64,000 nt of DNA from Hahellaceae bacterium (GCA_024234575.1 JACKOB010000002.1:124001-188000); one strand, 5' to 3'. Counted from the first letter of the stretch, positions 26,668-35,941 are shown. Made by a program: numbers and translations. The notes: generated by a model not told the origin, from the letters alone.

Positions 26668-27163
26668 ACAGGGACGGTAAAGATGTAAATGGATACCGAA
26701 GCAAGGAATGCGGATTAGCCAAGGAGCACAGGCTAATACTCTCCGCAAAGGATTTCTGCAGACAGGATCAGGCAAAAGGACAGCCGGCACGGATTGCCAA
26801 AGGATTATTCTCAGGATAGAGGTTTCAGGCCGCAGGGATATGGCCCGCAAGGATTGCGGTAAAAGATCTCGATAGCAAAGCGGATTTGCTATCCACCAGG
26901 ATTGAAACAGCGGAAGTTTATACGCAAATTTTAGGGACGATGATAGCCCTGCAGAACGGATTCTGAAAGTCAGCGATGACGTAAAAAGCGAAGGATTGTG
27001 AAGCAAGGAACGCTTCTCAGGATGGTGACCGATGGAGTTGGTCACCAAAAGGAAATGATGACAATGGATCGTCCAGCTTAAACGGAGCCTTGCTTCTTAC
27101 CAGGCAAGTCTCAAAGAGTACCCGTGCGATAATCTCTTGGGGGCCTAACAAGGCCCCTTTTTT
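26668..27163 (+). ncRNA. csrB: CsrB/RsmB-family regulatory RNA (CsrA-sequestering)
   Basis: A 495-base stretch with no credible protein carries 25 GGA trinucleotides (26672 to 27086), where chance would give about 8. Many sit in hairpin loops: GATAGCAAA/TTTGCTATC (26871-26893) with loop GCGGA, CCGCAA/TTGCGG (26846-26860) with loop GGA, TGGTGACC/GGTCACCA (27023-27047), GAAGC/GCTTC (27000-27016), CAGAA/TTCTG (26952-26965) and TTAGCC/GGCTAA (26715-26736). This is the CsrB architecture, in which each loop binds the translational regulator CsrA and removes it from mRNAs. A GacA-type box and -10 lie upstream, and a strong terminator ends it. It is longer than the E. coli RNA (369). The start is estimated. 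No primary sequence similarity could be tested. Confidence 0.85.
27140..27163 (+). terminator. rho-independent terminator of the csrB-like RNA
   Basis: GGGGCC (27140-27145), loop TAACAA, GGCCCC (27152-27157), then six T. A strong intrinsic terminator, 14 bases before the convergent ubiI stop. Confidence 0.92.
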
Positions 27164-27177
27164 CATGCCAATTTTGC

Positions 27178-28461
27178 CTATTGCCTCTCGAACAGAGGAA
27201 CTCGCACGCGCTCCCCCATTGCCTGGCTGATGAGTTCTTTTTTAATAAAAGTCGATTGGTCAAACAGCTTAAGCCCCGTATTTCTTAACCATCTTAACGA
27301 AACATCATCTGCAGAGAACAAGCGCTTAAACCCCTCCATCACCCCCATCATGGCAAGGTTACTGCCTTGTCGGCGTCTTTCAAAACGCGCCAGGATCCGC
27401 GTATCACCCACACTCACGCCAGAATTGGCCGCCTTAATCAGCTCTTCAGCCAACACCATGGCATCCGCCAACCCAAGGTTCACACCTTGCCCTGCAAGGG
27501 GATGAATCGTGTGGGCGGCGTCACCGATCAGTGCAAATCCCGATTTAATATAATATTTGGCATGGCGCTGTCGCAACGGTATCGAAACCCGCTTGGATAC
27601 TGCCTTGATTTTTCCTAGCTGGCTTTCAAAAGCATTCTCTAACGCTTGCGAAAACGCATCATCTTGCAGCTGCATTAAGCTCGTGGCTAACGCAGGTTTT
27701 GCCGACCAGACAATTGAGCAAAAACGATCTTGAGGCTGAGCTGAAAACAAAGGCAAAAATGCCAAGGGCCCGGTGTCCAAAAAACGCTGCCTGGCAACGC
27801 CCCTATGCGGTTTTTCGGTTTCTACTGTGCATATAATCGCATGGTGCTGATAATCCCATTCTCGTGTCGGGATATTCGCCCACTGACGCAATCGTGAATT
27901 CGCACCGTCAGCCGCTACCACAAGCAGACAACGCAGAACCTGCCCATCATCCAACGTAACAACAGGATTAGCGGTAGCGCTTTCAAATTGTGCAACCGAC
28001 CTGCCAAATAAGCACGTGATGTTTTCGCATCGCTGTAACGCATAATGCAGGGCGGAAAGAATGGCTGAGTTTTCAACGATATGACCTAACTCATGCTGAT
28101 AGACATCCGCCGCATCAAAGGTAATATTGCCAGTTCCATCTGCATCCCAAACCTTCATCCCCTGGTATGGTGACACTCTTTTCTGTTCAATTGCCGACCA
28201 CACCCCCAGGTTTTGCAGCAGCCGCTTGCTGGCGTGGGTAATCGCGCTCACGCGGATATCAAAGTCATCAACCGTATAGTCAGCACCAGCTTGGCTTTGG
28301 TGCTGGTTGCCGACAAACTGTCCTGGCTGACCACCATCAATCAGCGTCACCCTTAGCTTCTCACATGAGGCCAAGGCCAAGGCCAACGTTGCTCCCACCA
28401 TGCCTGCACCAACGATAACCACATCCGTTGTAGCGCAGTTTAGTTCTTCTTCTGAAGACAT
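27178..28461 (-). CDS. ubiI: FAD-dependent ubiquinone C5-hydroxylase (VisC/UbiI type)
   Basis: 427 residues from ATG 28461, preceded by GGAAGGAAG; an upstream in-frame ATG at 28506 lacks a site. FAD motifs: VVIVGAGMVGATLALAL, ADGANSRLR, and GDAAHTIHPLAGQGVNLG. It resembles E. coli UbiI in LGVW, GHIVENS, WDYQHHAI and the C-terminal LFSADD...RNTGLKL region. The enzyme hydroxylates the quinone ring aerobically. Last gene of ygfB-pepP-ubiH-ubiI, the order known from E. coli. UbiF-like activity cannot be excluded from sequence alone. Confidence 0.88.
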   Translation of the reverse strand: MSSEEELNCATTDVVIVGAGMVGATLALALASCEKLRVTLIDGGQPGQFVGNQHQSQAGADYTVDDFDIRVSAITHASKRLLQNLGVWSAIEQKRVSPYQGMKVWDADGTGNITFDAADVYQHELGHIVENSAILSALHYALQRCENITCLFGRSVAQFESATANPVVTLDDGQVLRCLLVVAADGANSRLRQWANIPTREWDYQHHAIICTVETEKPHRGVARQRFLDTGPLAFLPLFSAQPQDRFCSIVWSAKPALATSLMQLQDDAFSQALENAFESQLGKIKAVSKRVSIPLRQRHAKYYIKSGFALIGDAAHTIHPLAGQGVNLGLADAMVLAEELIKAANSGVSVGDTRILARFERRRQGSNLAMMGVMEGFKRLFSADDVSLRWLRNTGLKLFDQSTFIKKELISQAMGERVRVPLFERQ

Positions 28462-28540
28462 ATTCTTCCTTCCCCAATGGTGCTTTCGCTTTGCATCATC
28501 ATTCAAACCGTGAAATAGTTTCCCGACATCTTGTCCGCCA

Positions 28541-29767
28541 CTACAGTACCGCGCGCGCCTGCGCTAACCCCATGGCTTGCTCTGACAACCGCCCCTTTAC
28601 CACTGGCATCAAATCGAGGCCTGCCAGACCAAGCCCTAAAAAGGCGCTGACATAAGGGTTACCAGTTGAAAACAAATGCGTCAGCAAATCGCTAAAATTA
28701 ACGGTGATAGATTTGTCAGAGTCTTGTTCGGGTAAAAAGCGTGAAAGAACGTCATAACCAGCCAGAGATTTACCTTCACGCTGTGCATCAATCAGTGCTG
28801 AAGCCAACCGCATCACTCCGCGCAATGCCAGATTATATCCCTGCCCGGCAACAGGGTGCAGCGTGTGCGCAGCATTCCCAACTACCACGAGCGCAGGTCG
28901 AACCTGCTCTTTACTAAGAGAGAGAACCAATGGGTAACTGGACCGACTGCCGGTTTGGGTAAACTTTCCAAGGCGATAGCCAAAAGCCTGCTGAATTTTT
29001 TCGAGAAAGCGATCATCTGACATCTGCATCACCTTGTCCGCCTCCTCTTTTGGCAAAGTCCAGACAAGTGCCATGCGTGCATCAGACTGACGCATTTCAC
29101 CCATCGGCAATAGCGCCATCGGCCCGGAAGGGGTGAAACGTTCATAGGCAGTCCAGTCATGATGCCTGGAAACACTCAGGTTAGCGATAATCGCCGTTTG
29201 CTCGTAGTCCCTCTCTGAGACCTCTATAGCAAGCTTCTCTCTCAAACCAGAACGCCCGCCATCAGCAAGAACGACAACAGACGCATGCATCTCACCAAAT
29301 TTTTCAAGCGTCAACTTTGCTCCGGTCGATGTGGCATATATATCGTTGACGGTATCCGGACAAATCAGATCAATATTGGAACAATCAGCGATTTTCGCCA
29401 GCAAACACTGGCCAATCCACTGATTTTCAACCACGTACCCTAAAGCTTCCTGACGATAATCTTTGCTATGCAGCCTGGTGGCGCCAAACTGGCCCTTGTC
29501 AGAAACATGTATACGCCGGATGGGCGTGACGTGCTGCTGCAATTGATCCCATAACTGCAAATCTTCGTAGATTAGTCGGGTGCCCCAGGCCAACGCCGTA
29601 CTTCGGGCATCGTAACTTGGCTGATAGGCTGGCTCTCCCTCTGCGGAGTTCATGGGATAAGCCTCAACCAGGGCTACCCGCATCGACACATCGGATGCCA
29701 ACGCCAACGCTAAACTGGCACCTACCAACCCACCACCCACGATGGCAACATCATAATCCTGCGACAT
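28541..29767 (-). CDS. ubiH: 2-octaprenyl-6-methoxyphenyl hydroxylase
   Basis: 408 residues. FAD motifs: VAIVGGGLVGASLALALA, VLADGGRSGLREKL, VVGNAAHTLHPVAGQGYNLALR. The position directly after pepP and its divergence from the adjacent ubiI paralogue match UbiH, the C1-hydroxylase of ubiquinone synthesis. NAAH in place of the usual DAAH is often seen in UbiH. It lies 79 bases from ubiI and 41 from pepP. Confidence 0.92.
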   Translation of the reverse strand: MSQDYDVAIVGGGLVGASLALALASDVSMRVALVEAYPMNSAEGEPAYQPSYDARSTALAWGTRLIYEDLQLWDQLQQHVTPIRRIHVSDKGQFGATRLHSKDYRQEALGYVVENQWIGQCLLAKIADCSNIDLICPDTVNDIYATSTGAKLTLEKFGEMHASVVVLADGGRSGLREKLAIEVSERDYEQTAIIANLSVSRHHDWTAYERFTPSGPMALLPMGEMRQSDARMALVWTLPKEEADKVMQMSDDRFLEKIQQAFGYRLGKFTQTGSRSSYPLVLSLSKEQVRPALVVVGNAAHTLHPVAGQGYNLALRGVMRLASALIDAQREGKSLAGYDVLSRFLPEQDSDKSITVNFSDLLTHLFSTGNPYVSAFLGLGLAGLDLMPVVKGRLSEQAMGLAQARAVL

Positions 29768-29808
29768 GTAAACTCCTGGCCCAGCAAAAAATCAACTTTT
29801 TGGTATTC

Positions 29809-31125
29809 TTATCTGGCTGCCATTAAGGCTTCTATTTCGGCGATCTCTTTCGGCACAGCATCGGTCAAAATTCGACACCCCTGCTTGGTAACCACAACAT
29901 CGTCTTCGATGCGAATACCTATTCCACGCCACTTCTCTGGTACATCCTGATCCGATGGCGAAATATAAATACCGGGTTCGACCGTCATGACCATGCCCGG
30001 CTCAAGTACACGCCATTCACCACCCACTTTGTAGTCACCAACATCGTGCACATCCATGCCCAACCAGTGCCCTGTGCGATGCATATAAAACTTTTTGTAG
30101 TCTTCTTTAGCAATAATTTCTTCGACATCACCTTGCAATAGCCCCAAATCTACCAGCCCCTGCACAATCACCTTCACGGCAGCTTCGTGCGGATGGTTCC
30201 AATGTTTACCGGGAGCAATTTCAGCGATGGCACTTTTTTGAGCATCGAGCACTATTTGATACAAGGCGGCCTGCTCTGTTGAAAATATCCCGGAAACAGG
30301 AAATGTACGGGTGATATCTGCGGCGTAGTAATCCAGCTCACAACCTGCATCGATCAATACCAGATCGCCATCTTTCAGGGCGGCGTTGTTCGTGATGTAA
30401 TGTAATACGCAGCCATTGGCGCCACCACCAACGATAGATGGATAAGCCGGTGCGCGGCTGCCAGCCTGCATAAAGCAGTGTGTGATTTCAGCTTCAAGCT
30501 GATATTCCATCACCCCCGGCCGGCACGCCTTCATCGCACGCACATGCGCTTCAGCACTAATCTTTCCAGCCCTTTCCATAACTTTTAATTCGGCGGCGGA
30601 TTTGTACAGCCGCATGTCATGCAGATAATGTTCAAGCGCCACAAACTCACCTGGGGGATGGGCGCCACTGCGCACTTTACTGCGGATAACGTTTATCCAC
30701 TCCATGACATGGGCATCAAACTGTGCATCAAGCCCCATCGAATAATAAACCTTTTCCCTGCCTTCAATAAGGCCAGGTAAAATGTCATCTATCACTGAAA
30801 TTGGAAAGGCATCATCGAACTTAAAATCTGTCGTTGCACCCTCAGGCCCAGCCAAATAGCCATCCCACAATTCTTTTTTAGGATCTTTCTCTTTACAGAA
30901 AAGTACGGATTCACCGTGTTCACGGCCGGGTATTAACACCAAAACAGCATCGGATTCAGCAAAGCCAGACAAATAATAGAAGTCGCTTTCCTGACGAAAA
31001 GGATAGTGAACATCGCGATTACGCGTCCTTTCTGGCGCAGAAGGTAATATGGCAATGCTGTTTGGAGTCATTTGGTCCAAAAGCGCCCGACGTCTTTTTA
31101 CAAACTCATCAATCGACATACTCAT
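29809..31125 (-). CDS. pepP: Xaa-Pro aminopeptidase P
   Basis: 438 residues, the usual length. Creatinase/prolidase fold: N-terminal domain (PFRQESDFYYLSGF) and C-terminal metallopeptidase domain with the five metal ligands visible in LVLIDAGCELDYYAADITRTFP (Asp, Asp), GHWLGMDVHD (His), VEPGIYI (Glu) and RIEDDVVV (Glu). It removes N-terminal residues before proline, using Mn. Sits 25 bases after ygfB and before ubiH. Confidence 0.95.
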   Translation of the reverse strand: MSMSIDEFVKRRRALLDQMTPNSIAILPSAPERTRNRDVHYPFRQESDFYYLSGFAESDAVLVLIPGREHGESVLFCKEKDPKKELWDGYLAGPEGATTDFKFDDAFPISVIDDILPGLIEGREKVYYSMGLDAQFDAHVMEWINVIRSKVRSGAHPPGEFVALEHYLHDMRLYKSAAELKVMERAGKISAEAHVRAMKACRPGVMEYQLEAEITHCFMQAGSRAPAYPSIVGGGANGCVLHYITNNAALKDGDLVLIDAGCELDYYAADITRTFPVSGIFSTEQAALYQIVLDAQKSAIAEIAPGKHWNHPHEAAVKVIVQGLVDLGLLQGDVEEIIAKEDYKKFYMHRTGHWLGMDVHDVGDYKVGGEWRVLEPGMVMTVEPGIYISPSDQDVPEKWRGIGIRIEDDVVVTKQGCRILTDAVPKEIAEIEALMAAR

Positions 31126-31150
31126 ACAGCTGACACATCCCGCAAATTAA

Positions 31151-31738
31151 TTAGTGAATAGTTGGTGGCAGAGAGTCGGTAGCGGCGTTGCCATCTAAAA
31201 ACGTATAAAACAGAGACAAAACCGACATGCGCACGTGCTCCAAAACCTCGATAAACTCAGACTCTCCGGCATCATCATCGTCAACCTCCGCATCAAGTTG
31301 CGAGACTTCTACCAGATCCTGCAAAATCTCTCGCACTTCATCGCCGAGTTCCATCAGCTGAGAGCCCACCTGCAATGCGATACCTTCTAAAAAGCCCCGC
31401 ACCCATTGAGACAGCGCTTCCACTCGCTCTGAGAGTGCAAACTCATCATCCGGCAACAGTGGCTTAAAACTCATATCGGTCGCTACAAGCTTCTTCTCAA
31501 GCCGCTGAAAAATTTCCAAAAGTAACGATTCGCTTTCTTTATCTTGCAGGAAATCAACGCCCATATGCTCAAGGGCTATAGATATCACCTGTGCATCCGT
31601 TAAACGTGCACAGCCGCTAATTTTTCCACACCACAATCCATGCAGCTCACTGGGCGGGTTTATAGCGCCATGAGCTTGATACAAGTCTGCCAATTCATCA
31701 AAATCAAACTTCTCATCTCCGAGACTGTTAAGCGACAT
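31151..31738 (-). CDS. ygfB: UPF0149 (YgfB/YecA) family protein
   Basis: 195 residues, acidic and helical. HGLWCGKISG near residue 28, VRGFLEGI and the C-terminal FIEVLEHVRMSVLSLFYTF match UPF0149. Pseudomonas YgfB represses a cell-wall-related regulator; the role here is unknown. It is the first gene of the ygfB-pepP-ubiH-ubiI unit. AAGAAGG lies 7 bases before ATG. Confidence 0.88.
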   Translation of the reverse strand: MSLNSLGDEKFDFDELADLYQAHGAINPPSELHGLWCGKISGCARLTDAQVISIALEHMGVDFLQDKESESLLLEIFQRLEKKLVATDMSFKPLLPDDEFALSERVEALSQWVRGFLEGIALQVGSQLMELGDEVREILQDLVEVSQLDAEVDDDDAGESEFIEVLEHVRMSVLSLFYTFLDGNAATDSLPPTIH

Positions 31739-32091
31739 TACGAGCCTTCTTCTTTATCTATGAATAAAGCAACACGCAAAGCGCGCAGCGTAAGGATGCA
31801 TAATACTATGCTTGCGGCCATACCGCACATATTGCGTTAATACGGGTAAATGCCTGCTTGTCGTAAAATAACTCTTCGCTTCCTGTTGGATTTAATCAAA
31901 AAAATTAGCACAATAGGGCAATAACGATAAAAAATCTGGCTGGATGCATAGCACTCATGATTGAGCTCTCTTGTTCAGCCACATTCACATTCAATAACGG
32001 CCATATATTCTGCGAAGCGGCTGATTTGCTGCTAGAATCAGGAAGTTAAGTGGTTTTATTGTCACCAATTGAAAGATTTGAGCGGTAAGCG
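31739..32091. other. divergent intergenic region, ygfB versus zapA operon
   Basis: 353 bp without a credible gene. AT-rich. A TAGAAT at 32033-32038 could be the -10 of the zapA transcript, but no clear -35 is spaced to it. Two back-to-back promoters are expected. I see no other structure. Confidence 0.3.
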
Positions 32092-32298
32092 ATGACAGAA
32101 TTGACGTTGGAAGCACTATCAGAAAAAGTAAATCGGCTGGTAGATTATTGCGAGCAGCTTCGCACCGATAACCAGGCCATGCGGCAGTTACAGGACGACT
32201 GGCACAAGGAAAGGTCGCAACTCATGCAAAAAAACGATCTCGCTCGCAACAAGATCGAAGCCATGATAGGTCGTCTTAAAGCATTGGAGCAGAAGTAA
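32092..32298 (+). CDS. TIGR02449-family coiled-coil protein (ZapB-like)
   Basis: 68 residues, a single long heptad-patterned coiled coil: LEALSEKVNRLVDYCEQLRTDN and QLMQKNDLARNKIEAMIGRL. It corresponds to the small family found directly before zapA in Pseudomonas-like bacteria. The similarity to cell-division protein ZapB is by shape only. The stop overlaps the zapA start (TAATG), so the two are coupled; a role at the division ring is inferred. Confidence 0.82.
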   Translation: MTELTLEALSEKVNRLVDYCEQLRTDNQAMRQLQDDWHKERSQLMQKNDLARNKIEAMIGRLKALEQK

Positions 32299-32588
32299 TG
32301 GCCAACGAAGCTAAACCTGTAGAAGTTAAAATTCTCGACAAAGAATACATGATTGCCTGCCCGCCTGCAGCAGAACTAGGTCTTCGCAACGCGGCGATAA
32401 CATTAGATAGGAAGATGCGCGAAATTCGTTCATCGGGAAAAGTTTTTGGCGCAGAAAAAATTGCGGTAATGGCAGCTATCAACCTTATCTATGAGCTGTC
32501 AGAGAGCACTCAACTGTCTTCTGAAACAAAAAAGCATATGTCAGATATGAATGCCAAGCTTGACTCGATTCTGTCGACCATAGGTTAA
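32298..32588 (+). CDS. zapA: cell division protein ZapA
   Basis: 96 residues. N-terminal KPVEVKILDKEYMIACPPAAELGLRNAAITLDRKMREIR and the central KIAVMAAINLIYEL match ZapA, followed by a coiled coil. ZapA bundles FtsZ filaments at the Z-ring. It lies upstream of the 6S RNA and fau genes, the conserved order. Starts one base inside the previous stop. Confidence 0.92.
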   Translation: MANEAKPVEVKILDKEYMIACPPAAELGLRNAAITLDRKMREIRSSGKVFGAEKIAVMAAINLIYELSESTQLSSETKKHMSDMNAKLDSILSTIG

Positions 32589-32673
32589 TAGCCACTTATC
32601 GTGCACCTCTACTACCTGCATTGCCGGGAAAACCATCTTCAGAACTTAAATTGTAGATTTTCGTAAAACCCCA

Positions 32674-32701
32674 CTGATTTTCGGTGCAAATTCGTTATAA
32701 T
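32674..32701 (+). promoter_or_regulatory. sigma70 promoter of 6S RNA
   Basis: Perfect TATAAT at 32696-32701, with a weak -35 CTGATT at 32674-32679 (16-base spacer). The predicted start near 32708 coincides with the 5' end of the conserved 6S closing stem. Confidence 0.7.
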
Positions 32702-32707
32702 GGCTTC

Positions 32708-32891
32708 AACACTCCCTGCGATGTTCGCCAGCCGGATACGTCCTCGAGCCGATAATCTTTTTTAGGTAGCCACTCGAGGTCAATGTGTGCATGTCCTTAC
32801 TATAAAGGAAAGCCTAATTTGGCACAGCGGCTACCACCTTGAGCCTTTGGGTTCAAGGCCATATCTGGCATCGGCATCGTGGGGAGTGTGT
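32708..32891 (+). ncRNA. ssrS: 6S RNA
   Basis: About 184 bases between zapA and fau, the conserved locus. The closing stem CACTCCCTGCGATG (from 32710) pairs with CATCGTGGGGAGTG at the 3' end (to 32888). The sequence TGCGATGTTCGCCAG after it and CCTTTGGGTTCAAGG in the 3' half (32856 region) are recognisable 6S elements. 6S RNA mimics an open promoter and holds sigma70 RNA polymerase in stationary phase. Ends are approximate. Cotranscription with fau is likely, as in E. coli. Confidence 0.93.
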
Positions 32892-33029
32892 TTCTAAAAA
32901 ACCTTCAAGTACATCTGCTTTCCTCCTTTAAGATACGCTGCAATATAGTTATGTCTGGTTTAATATTGGGGCCTGTTGGCATTTCAAATTCACCGCTGTT
33001 ATGCCTGGCATTTTCCATAGGGAAGTAGA

Positions 33030-33644
33030 ATGGACCGGAAATCAATTCGACAATCTATGCGGCGACTGAGAAACGCTCTGAGCACTTCAGAACAAAACAT
33101 TGCCGCAGAAGCGCTGCGCAGCAATATTCAACGACATCTACTCTTACGCAGAAATGCTCGTGTGGCCCTTTATCTTCCCAATGACGGCGAGATAGACCCA
33201 CGCCCACTGATAACCGCTTTAAGCAAGAGAAATATTCACTGCTACCTGCCGGTATTGCATCCGACCAGCAAACAACGCCTTTGGTTTTTTCATTTCGACA
33301 ACACAACTAAAATGCAGACAAACCGATTTGGCATTAAGGAGCCCTGCATCCGGTACGGCCAAAAAGTTGCACCCTGGACGCTGACCGCCGCACTGTTTCC
33401 ACTGGTAGCATTTGATTGTGAAGGAGGCAGACTGGGGATGGGCGGAGGCTTCTACGACCGAACTTTTGCGCCAAAGGTACAGCACGCACGGTCATTATAT
33501 GACAGCATCAAACTCATTGGGCTGGCGCATCATTTTCAGCAAGTGAGCAAACTTCCGATAGAACCTTGGGATGTGCCTTTAAGCGCGATTGCAACAGACA
33601 AAGGCGTGATCAAGGTAGCCAAGCATGAGCGACCAATAAACTAA
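33030..33644 (+). CDS. fau: 5-formyltetrahydrofolate cyclo-ligase
   Basis: 204 residues. N-terminal IRQSMRRLRNALS (folate/ATP start), VALYLPNDGEIDPRPLI, and the ATP-binding GGRLGMGGGFYDRTF. C-terminal IGLAHHFQQV ends the domain (usually GLAYxxQ). It converts 5-formyl-THF to methenyl-THF. Its place downstream of 6S RNA is conserved (ygfA in E. coli), where it is linked to persister formation. Confidence 0.93.
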   Translation: MDRKSIRQSMRRLRNALSTSEQNIAAEALRSNIQRHLLLRRNARVALYLPNDGEIDPRPLITALSKRNIHCYLPVLHPTSKQRLWFFHFDNTTKMQTNRFGIKEPCIRYGQKVAPWTLTAALFPLVAFDCEGGRLGMGGGFYDRTFAPKVQHARSLYDSIKLIGLAHHFQQVSKLPIEPWDVPLSAIATDKGVIKVAKHERPIN

Positions 33645-33730
33645 ACAAATAGAGAACATAACGGAGAAGCTCAACATCTGCATGTGAGGACGATGACACG
33701 GGATAGTTTTGAGAATTAAGAGAGGGCAAA

Positions 33731-33758
33731 ACGCTTCCGTTTACTAAATAGGAAGCGT
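33731..33758. terminator. hairpin terminator, probably for the minus-strand small gene
   Basis: ACGCTTCC (33731-33738) and GGAAGCGT (33751-33758) form an 8-bp stem with a 12-base loop. On the minus strand it is followed by TTTTGCC; on the plus strand by ATTAATTG. It may end transcripts from both sides. Confidence 0.55.
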
Positions 33759-33876
33759 ATTAATTGCTAATATAACTATCGAAATTTGCAGCTTAGCTGC
33801 CGATACGTGCTATAGAAAATTCACTTCAAACATCAAACTGCTCTACCGACCACTTACTGGCAACAACAAGTCAGCT

Positions 33877-34047
33877 TTAGTTGTTCGCCGTTTTCGCAGC
33901 ACTATCCAGCTGATAATCCAACAACTGCATGTGCGCAAAATTTTCTGCAGGTTTTTCTGTTGGCCCCATTCCGACCAACGCATTCAACGCCAAACCAAAA
34001 CAAAACAAAAAGACTAACGCCAAAATGGAATCAGGTTTTTTCTTCAT
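33877..34047 (-). CDS. small membrane-anchored or exported protein, unknown
   Basis: 56 residues from ATG 34047, chosen because GGGGGA lies just before it and the product then opens as MKKKPDSILALVFLFCFGLALNALV: basic start, one hydrophobic helix. A longer frame from 34149 gives an implausible N-terminus. The rest is a short polar tail with no known domain. A hairpin terminator lies downstream at 33731-33758. Standalone, downstream of ilvA on the same strand. The reading is reasonable but unproven. Confidence 0.5.
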   Translation of the reverse strand: MKKKPDSILALVFLFCFGLALNALVGMGPTEKPAENFAHMQLLDYQLDSAAKTANN

Positions 34048-34392
34048 CAATCCCCCAAAGAGTGACCAGGCAATCCTGAGCTTTCGCACTCTCTCAGACT
34101 TTTTCAGTCTCTTATAATGTATGAAGCCAGTTTCCGTTCCAGGCCCCACAGGTAATGCAGATTCAGCTTATTAGATTCGTTGCCTGTCACTATGTCAAAC
34201 TGAAGAATCAAGACATTGAACAAAGTCTCATATTTCTCAATCCTGCCATAATGAAGCAGCCTATTTACACACCAAAGACAAGGCGTTACAACAACGAAGC
34301 CATAATCTAATTAAAGTGTAGCATGTAACCCAAAAGAATATATAAGATTTATCATAAAATACTCAATAAACTGGTACAAATTGATTTATTTG
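34048..34392. other. AT-rich intergenic region between ilvA and the small gene
   Basis: 345 bp, strongly AT-rich. A short inverted repeat AGACT-TTTTC-AGTCT lies around 34099-34115. I see no convincing gene, terminator or promoter. It should contain the end of the ilvA transcript and the promoter of the small gene. Confidence 0.3.
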
Positions 34393-35919
34393 CTATGCAG
34401 GCCCGCCCAGGAACAATTTATATGCCTCATTATCGGTTTCTTCCCAGTAGCGAAAGCCTACACGGTCCAGCATCGACAAGAACTCGGCTTCGGCTTCAGC
34501 GTCCACCTGTGCGCCCATCAACACCCTACTGTAGGCAGCACCGTGGTTACGGTAATGAAACATCGAAATATTCCAGCGCTGACCCAGCGACATTAAGAAT
34601 TTCATCAAAGACCCAGGCCTCTCCGGAAACTCGAAGCGGAATATTTTTTCGTTCAGCGGCTTCGATGAGGCATGTCCGCCTACCATATGACGAATATGCA
34701 ACTTCGCCATTTCATTCTCGGTGAGATCAACAACAGGGTATCCTGCTTCACGCAAACTACTGATGAGCTCGTGTCGCTCATCACCACCTACAGCAATCTG
34801 TACACCAACAAATATGTGCGCTTCATTTTTGTCCGAGTAGCGATAGTTAAACTCGGTGATATTGCGCTTGTGCAAAGCCTGAATAAACTTTTTGAAGCTA
34901 CCAGGCTTCTCTGGCAGTGTTACCGCTAGAATTGCCTCACGCTTCTCACCTGTTTCAGTGCGCTCTGATATGTATCTGAGCCGATCAAAGTTCATATTGG
35001 CACCACTAACGATCGCCATCAGGTTTTCGTCTGTTACGCCTTCACGCAATATATATTTTTTTAGCCCGGCCACAGATAATGCTCCGGCAGGCTCTGCGAT
35101 CGAGCGAGTATCATCAAACACATCTTTAATGGCTGCACAGATTTCATCTGTCGATACCAGAATCACTTCATCAACACAGTGACGCGCCACCTCAAAGGGT
35201 AGTTCGCCGATTTGCTTAACAGCAACACCATCGGCGAAAATCCCTACTTCATCCAGCACCACTCTCTCCCCTGCTTTTAGGGCATGATAGAGACAGGCAG
35301 AATCTTCTGGCTCAACCCCGATAACCTTGATATCAGGTCGCAGGTACTTGATATAAGCCGCAACCCCGGCGACCAGGCCACCGCCACCAACAGGCACAAA
35401 CACCGCATGCAGAGGAGCGGTATGCTGCCACATAATTTCCATGGCCACGGTACCCTGCCCGGCAATCACGTATTCATCATCAAAGGGTGGTATATAGACA
35501 TACCCTTTCGATTTGATCAGCTCTTTGCAGTGTGCAGCAGCTTCATCGTAGGCATCCCCCTTTAAGACAACCTTGGCACCGCGATCACGCACAGAGTTCA
35601 CTTTAATTTCAGGCGTGGTCTGTGGCATCACTATCGTTGCTTTTATACCCAGCTTCTGGGATGCCAGCGCGACCCCCTGAGCATGATTTCCGGCAGAGGC
35701 ACAGATAATACCACGTGCTTTTTCCTCTTCTGTCAGCTGCGCAATTTTGTTGTAAGCGCCACGAATTTTAAAAGAAAAAACTGGCTGTAAATCTTCACGC
35801 TTTAATAGAACATTATTGGCGAAACGTTTGGTCAAAATTCGTGCATTGGTGATAGGGGTTTCCAACGCGATGTCATAAACTTTTGAATCCAGTATTTTTT
35901 TTATGTAGTGCTGAAACAT
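34393..35919 (-). CDS. ilvA: threonine ammonia-lyase, biosynthetic
   Basis: 508 residues (E. coli 514). PLP lysine in VFSFKIRGAYNKI, ASAGNHAQGVALA, VPVGGGGLVAGVAAY, and two C-terminal ACT-like regulatory domains (PEKPGSFKKFIQAL and PERPGSLMKFLMSL) that in the family bind isoleucine and valine. It deaminates threonine to 2-oxobutanoate, the first step to isoleucine. A short Ile-rich ORF precedes it (35942-36058). No clear ribosome site sits directly before the ATG. Confidence 0.94.
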   Translation of the reverse strand: MFQHYIKKILDSKVYDIALETPITNARILTKRFANNVLLKREDLQPVFSFKIRGAYNKIAQLTEEEKARGIICASAGNHAQGVALASQKLGIKATIVMPQTTPEIKVNSVRDRGAKVVLKGDAYDEAAAHCKELIKSKGYVYIPPFDDEYVIAGQGTVAMEIMWQHTAPLHAVFVPVGGGGLVAGVAAYIKYLRPDIKVIGVEPEDSACLYHALKAGERVVLDEVGIFADGVAVKQIGELPFEVARHCVDEVILVSTDEICAAIKDVFDDTRSIAEPAGALSVAGLKKYILREGVTDENLMAIVSGANMNFDRLRYISERTETGEKREAILAVTLPEKPGSFKKFIQALHKRNITEFNYRYSDKNEAHIFVGVQIAVGGDERHELISSLREAGYPVVDLTENEMAKLHIRHMVGGHASSKPLNEKIFRFEFPERPGSLMKFLMSLGQRWNISMFHYRNHGAAYSRVLMGAQVDAEAEAEFLSMLDRVGFRYWEETDNEAYKLFLGGPA

Positions 35920-35941
35920 GATGTCTGACTGCCCCGACAGT

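Noticed and set aside
26786..26798. GGCAC...TTGC as a sigma54 promoter
   Set aside because: GG and GC are 8 rather than 10 bases apart, and the match lies inside the sRNA hairpins.
26529..26819. Open frame of 96 codons on the plus strand
   Set aside because: Lies across the GacA box, promoter and first part of the csrB-like RNA, has no family resemblance and no ribosome site.
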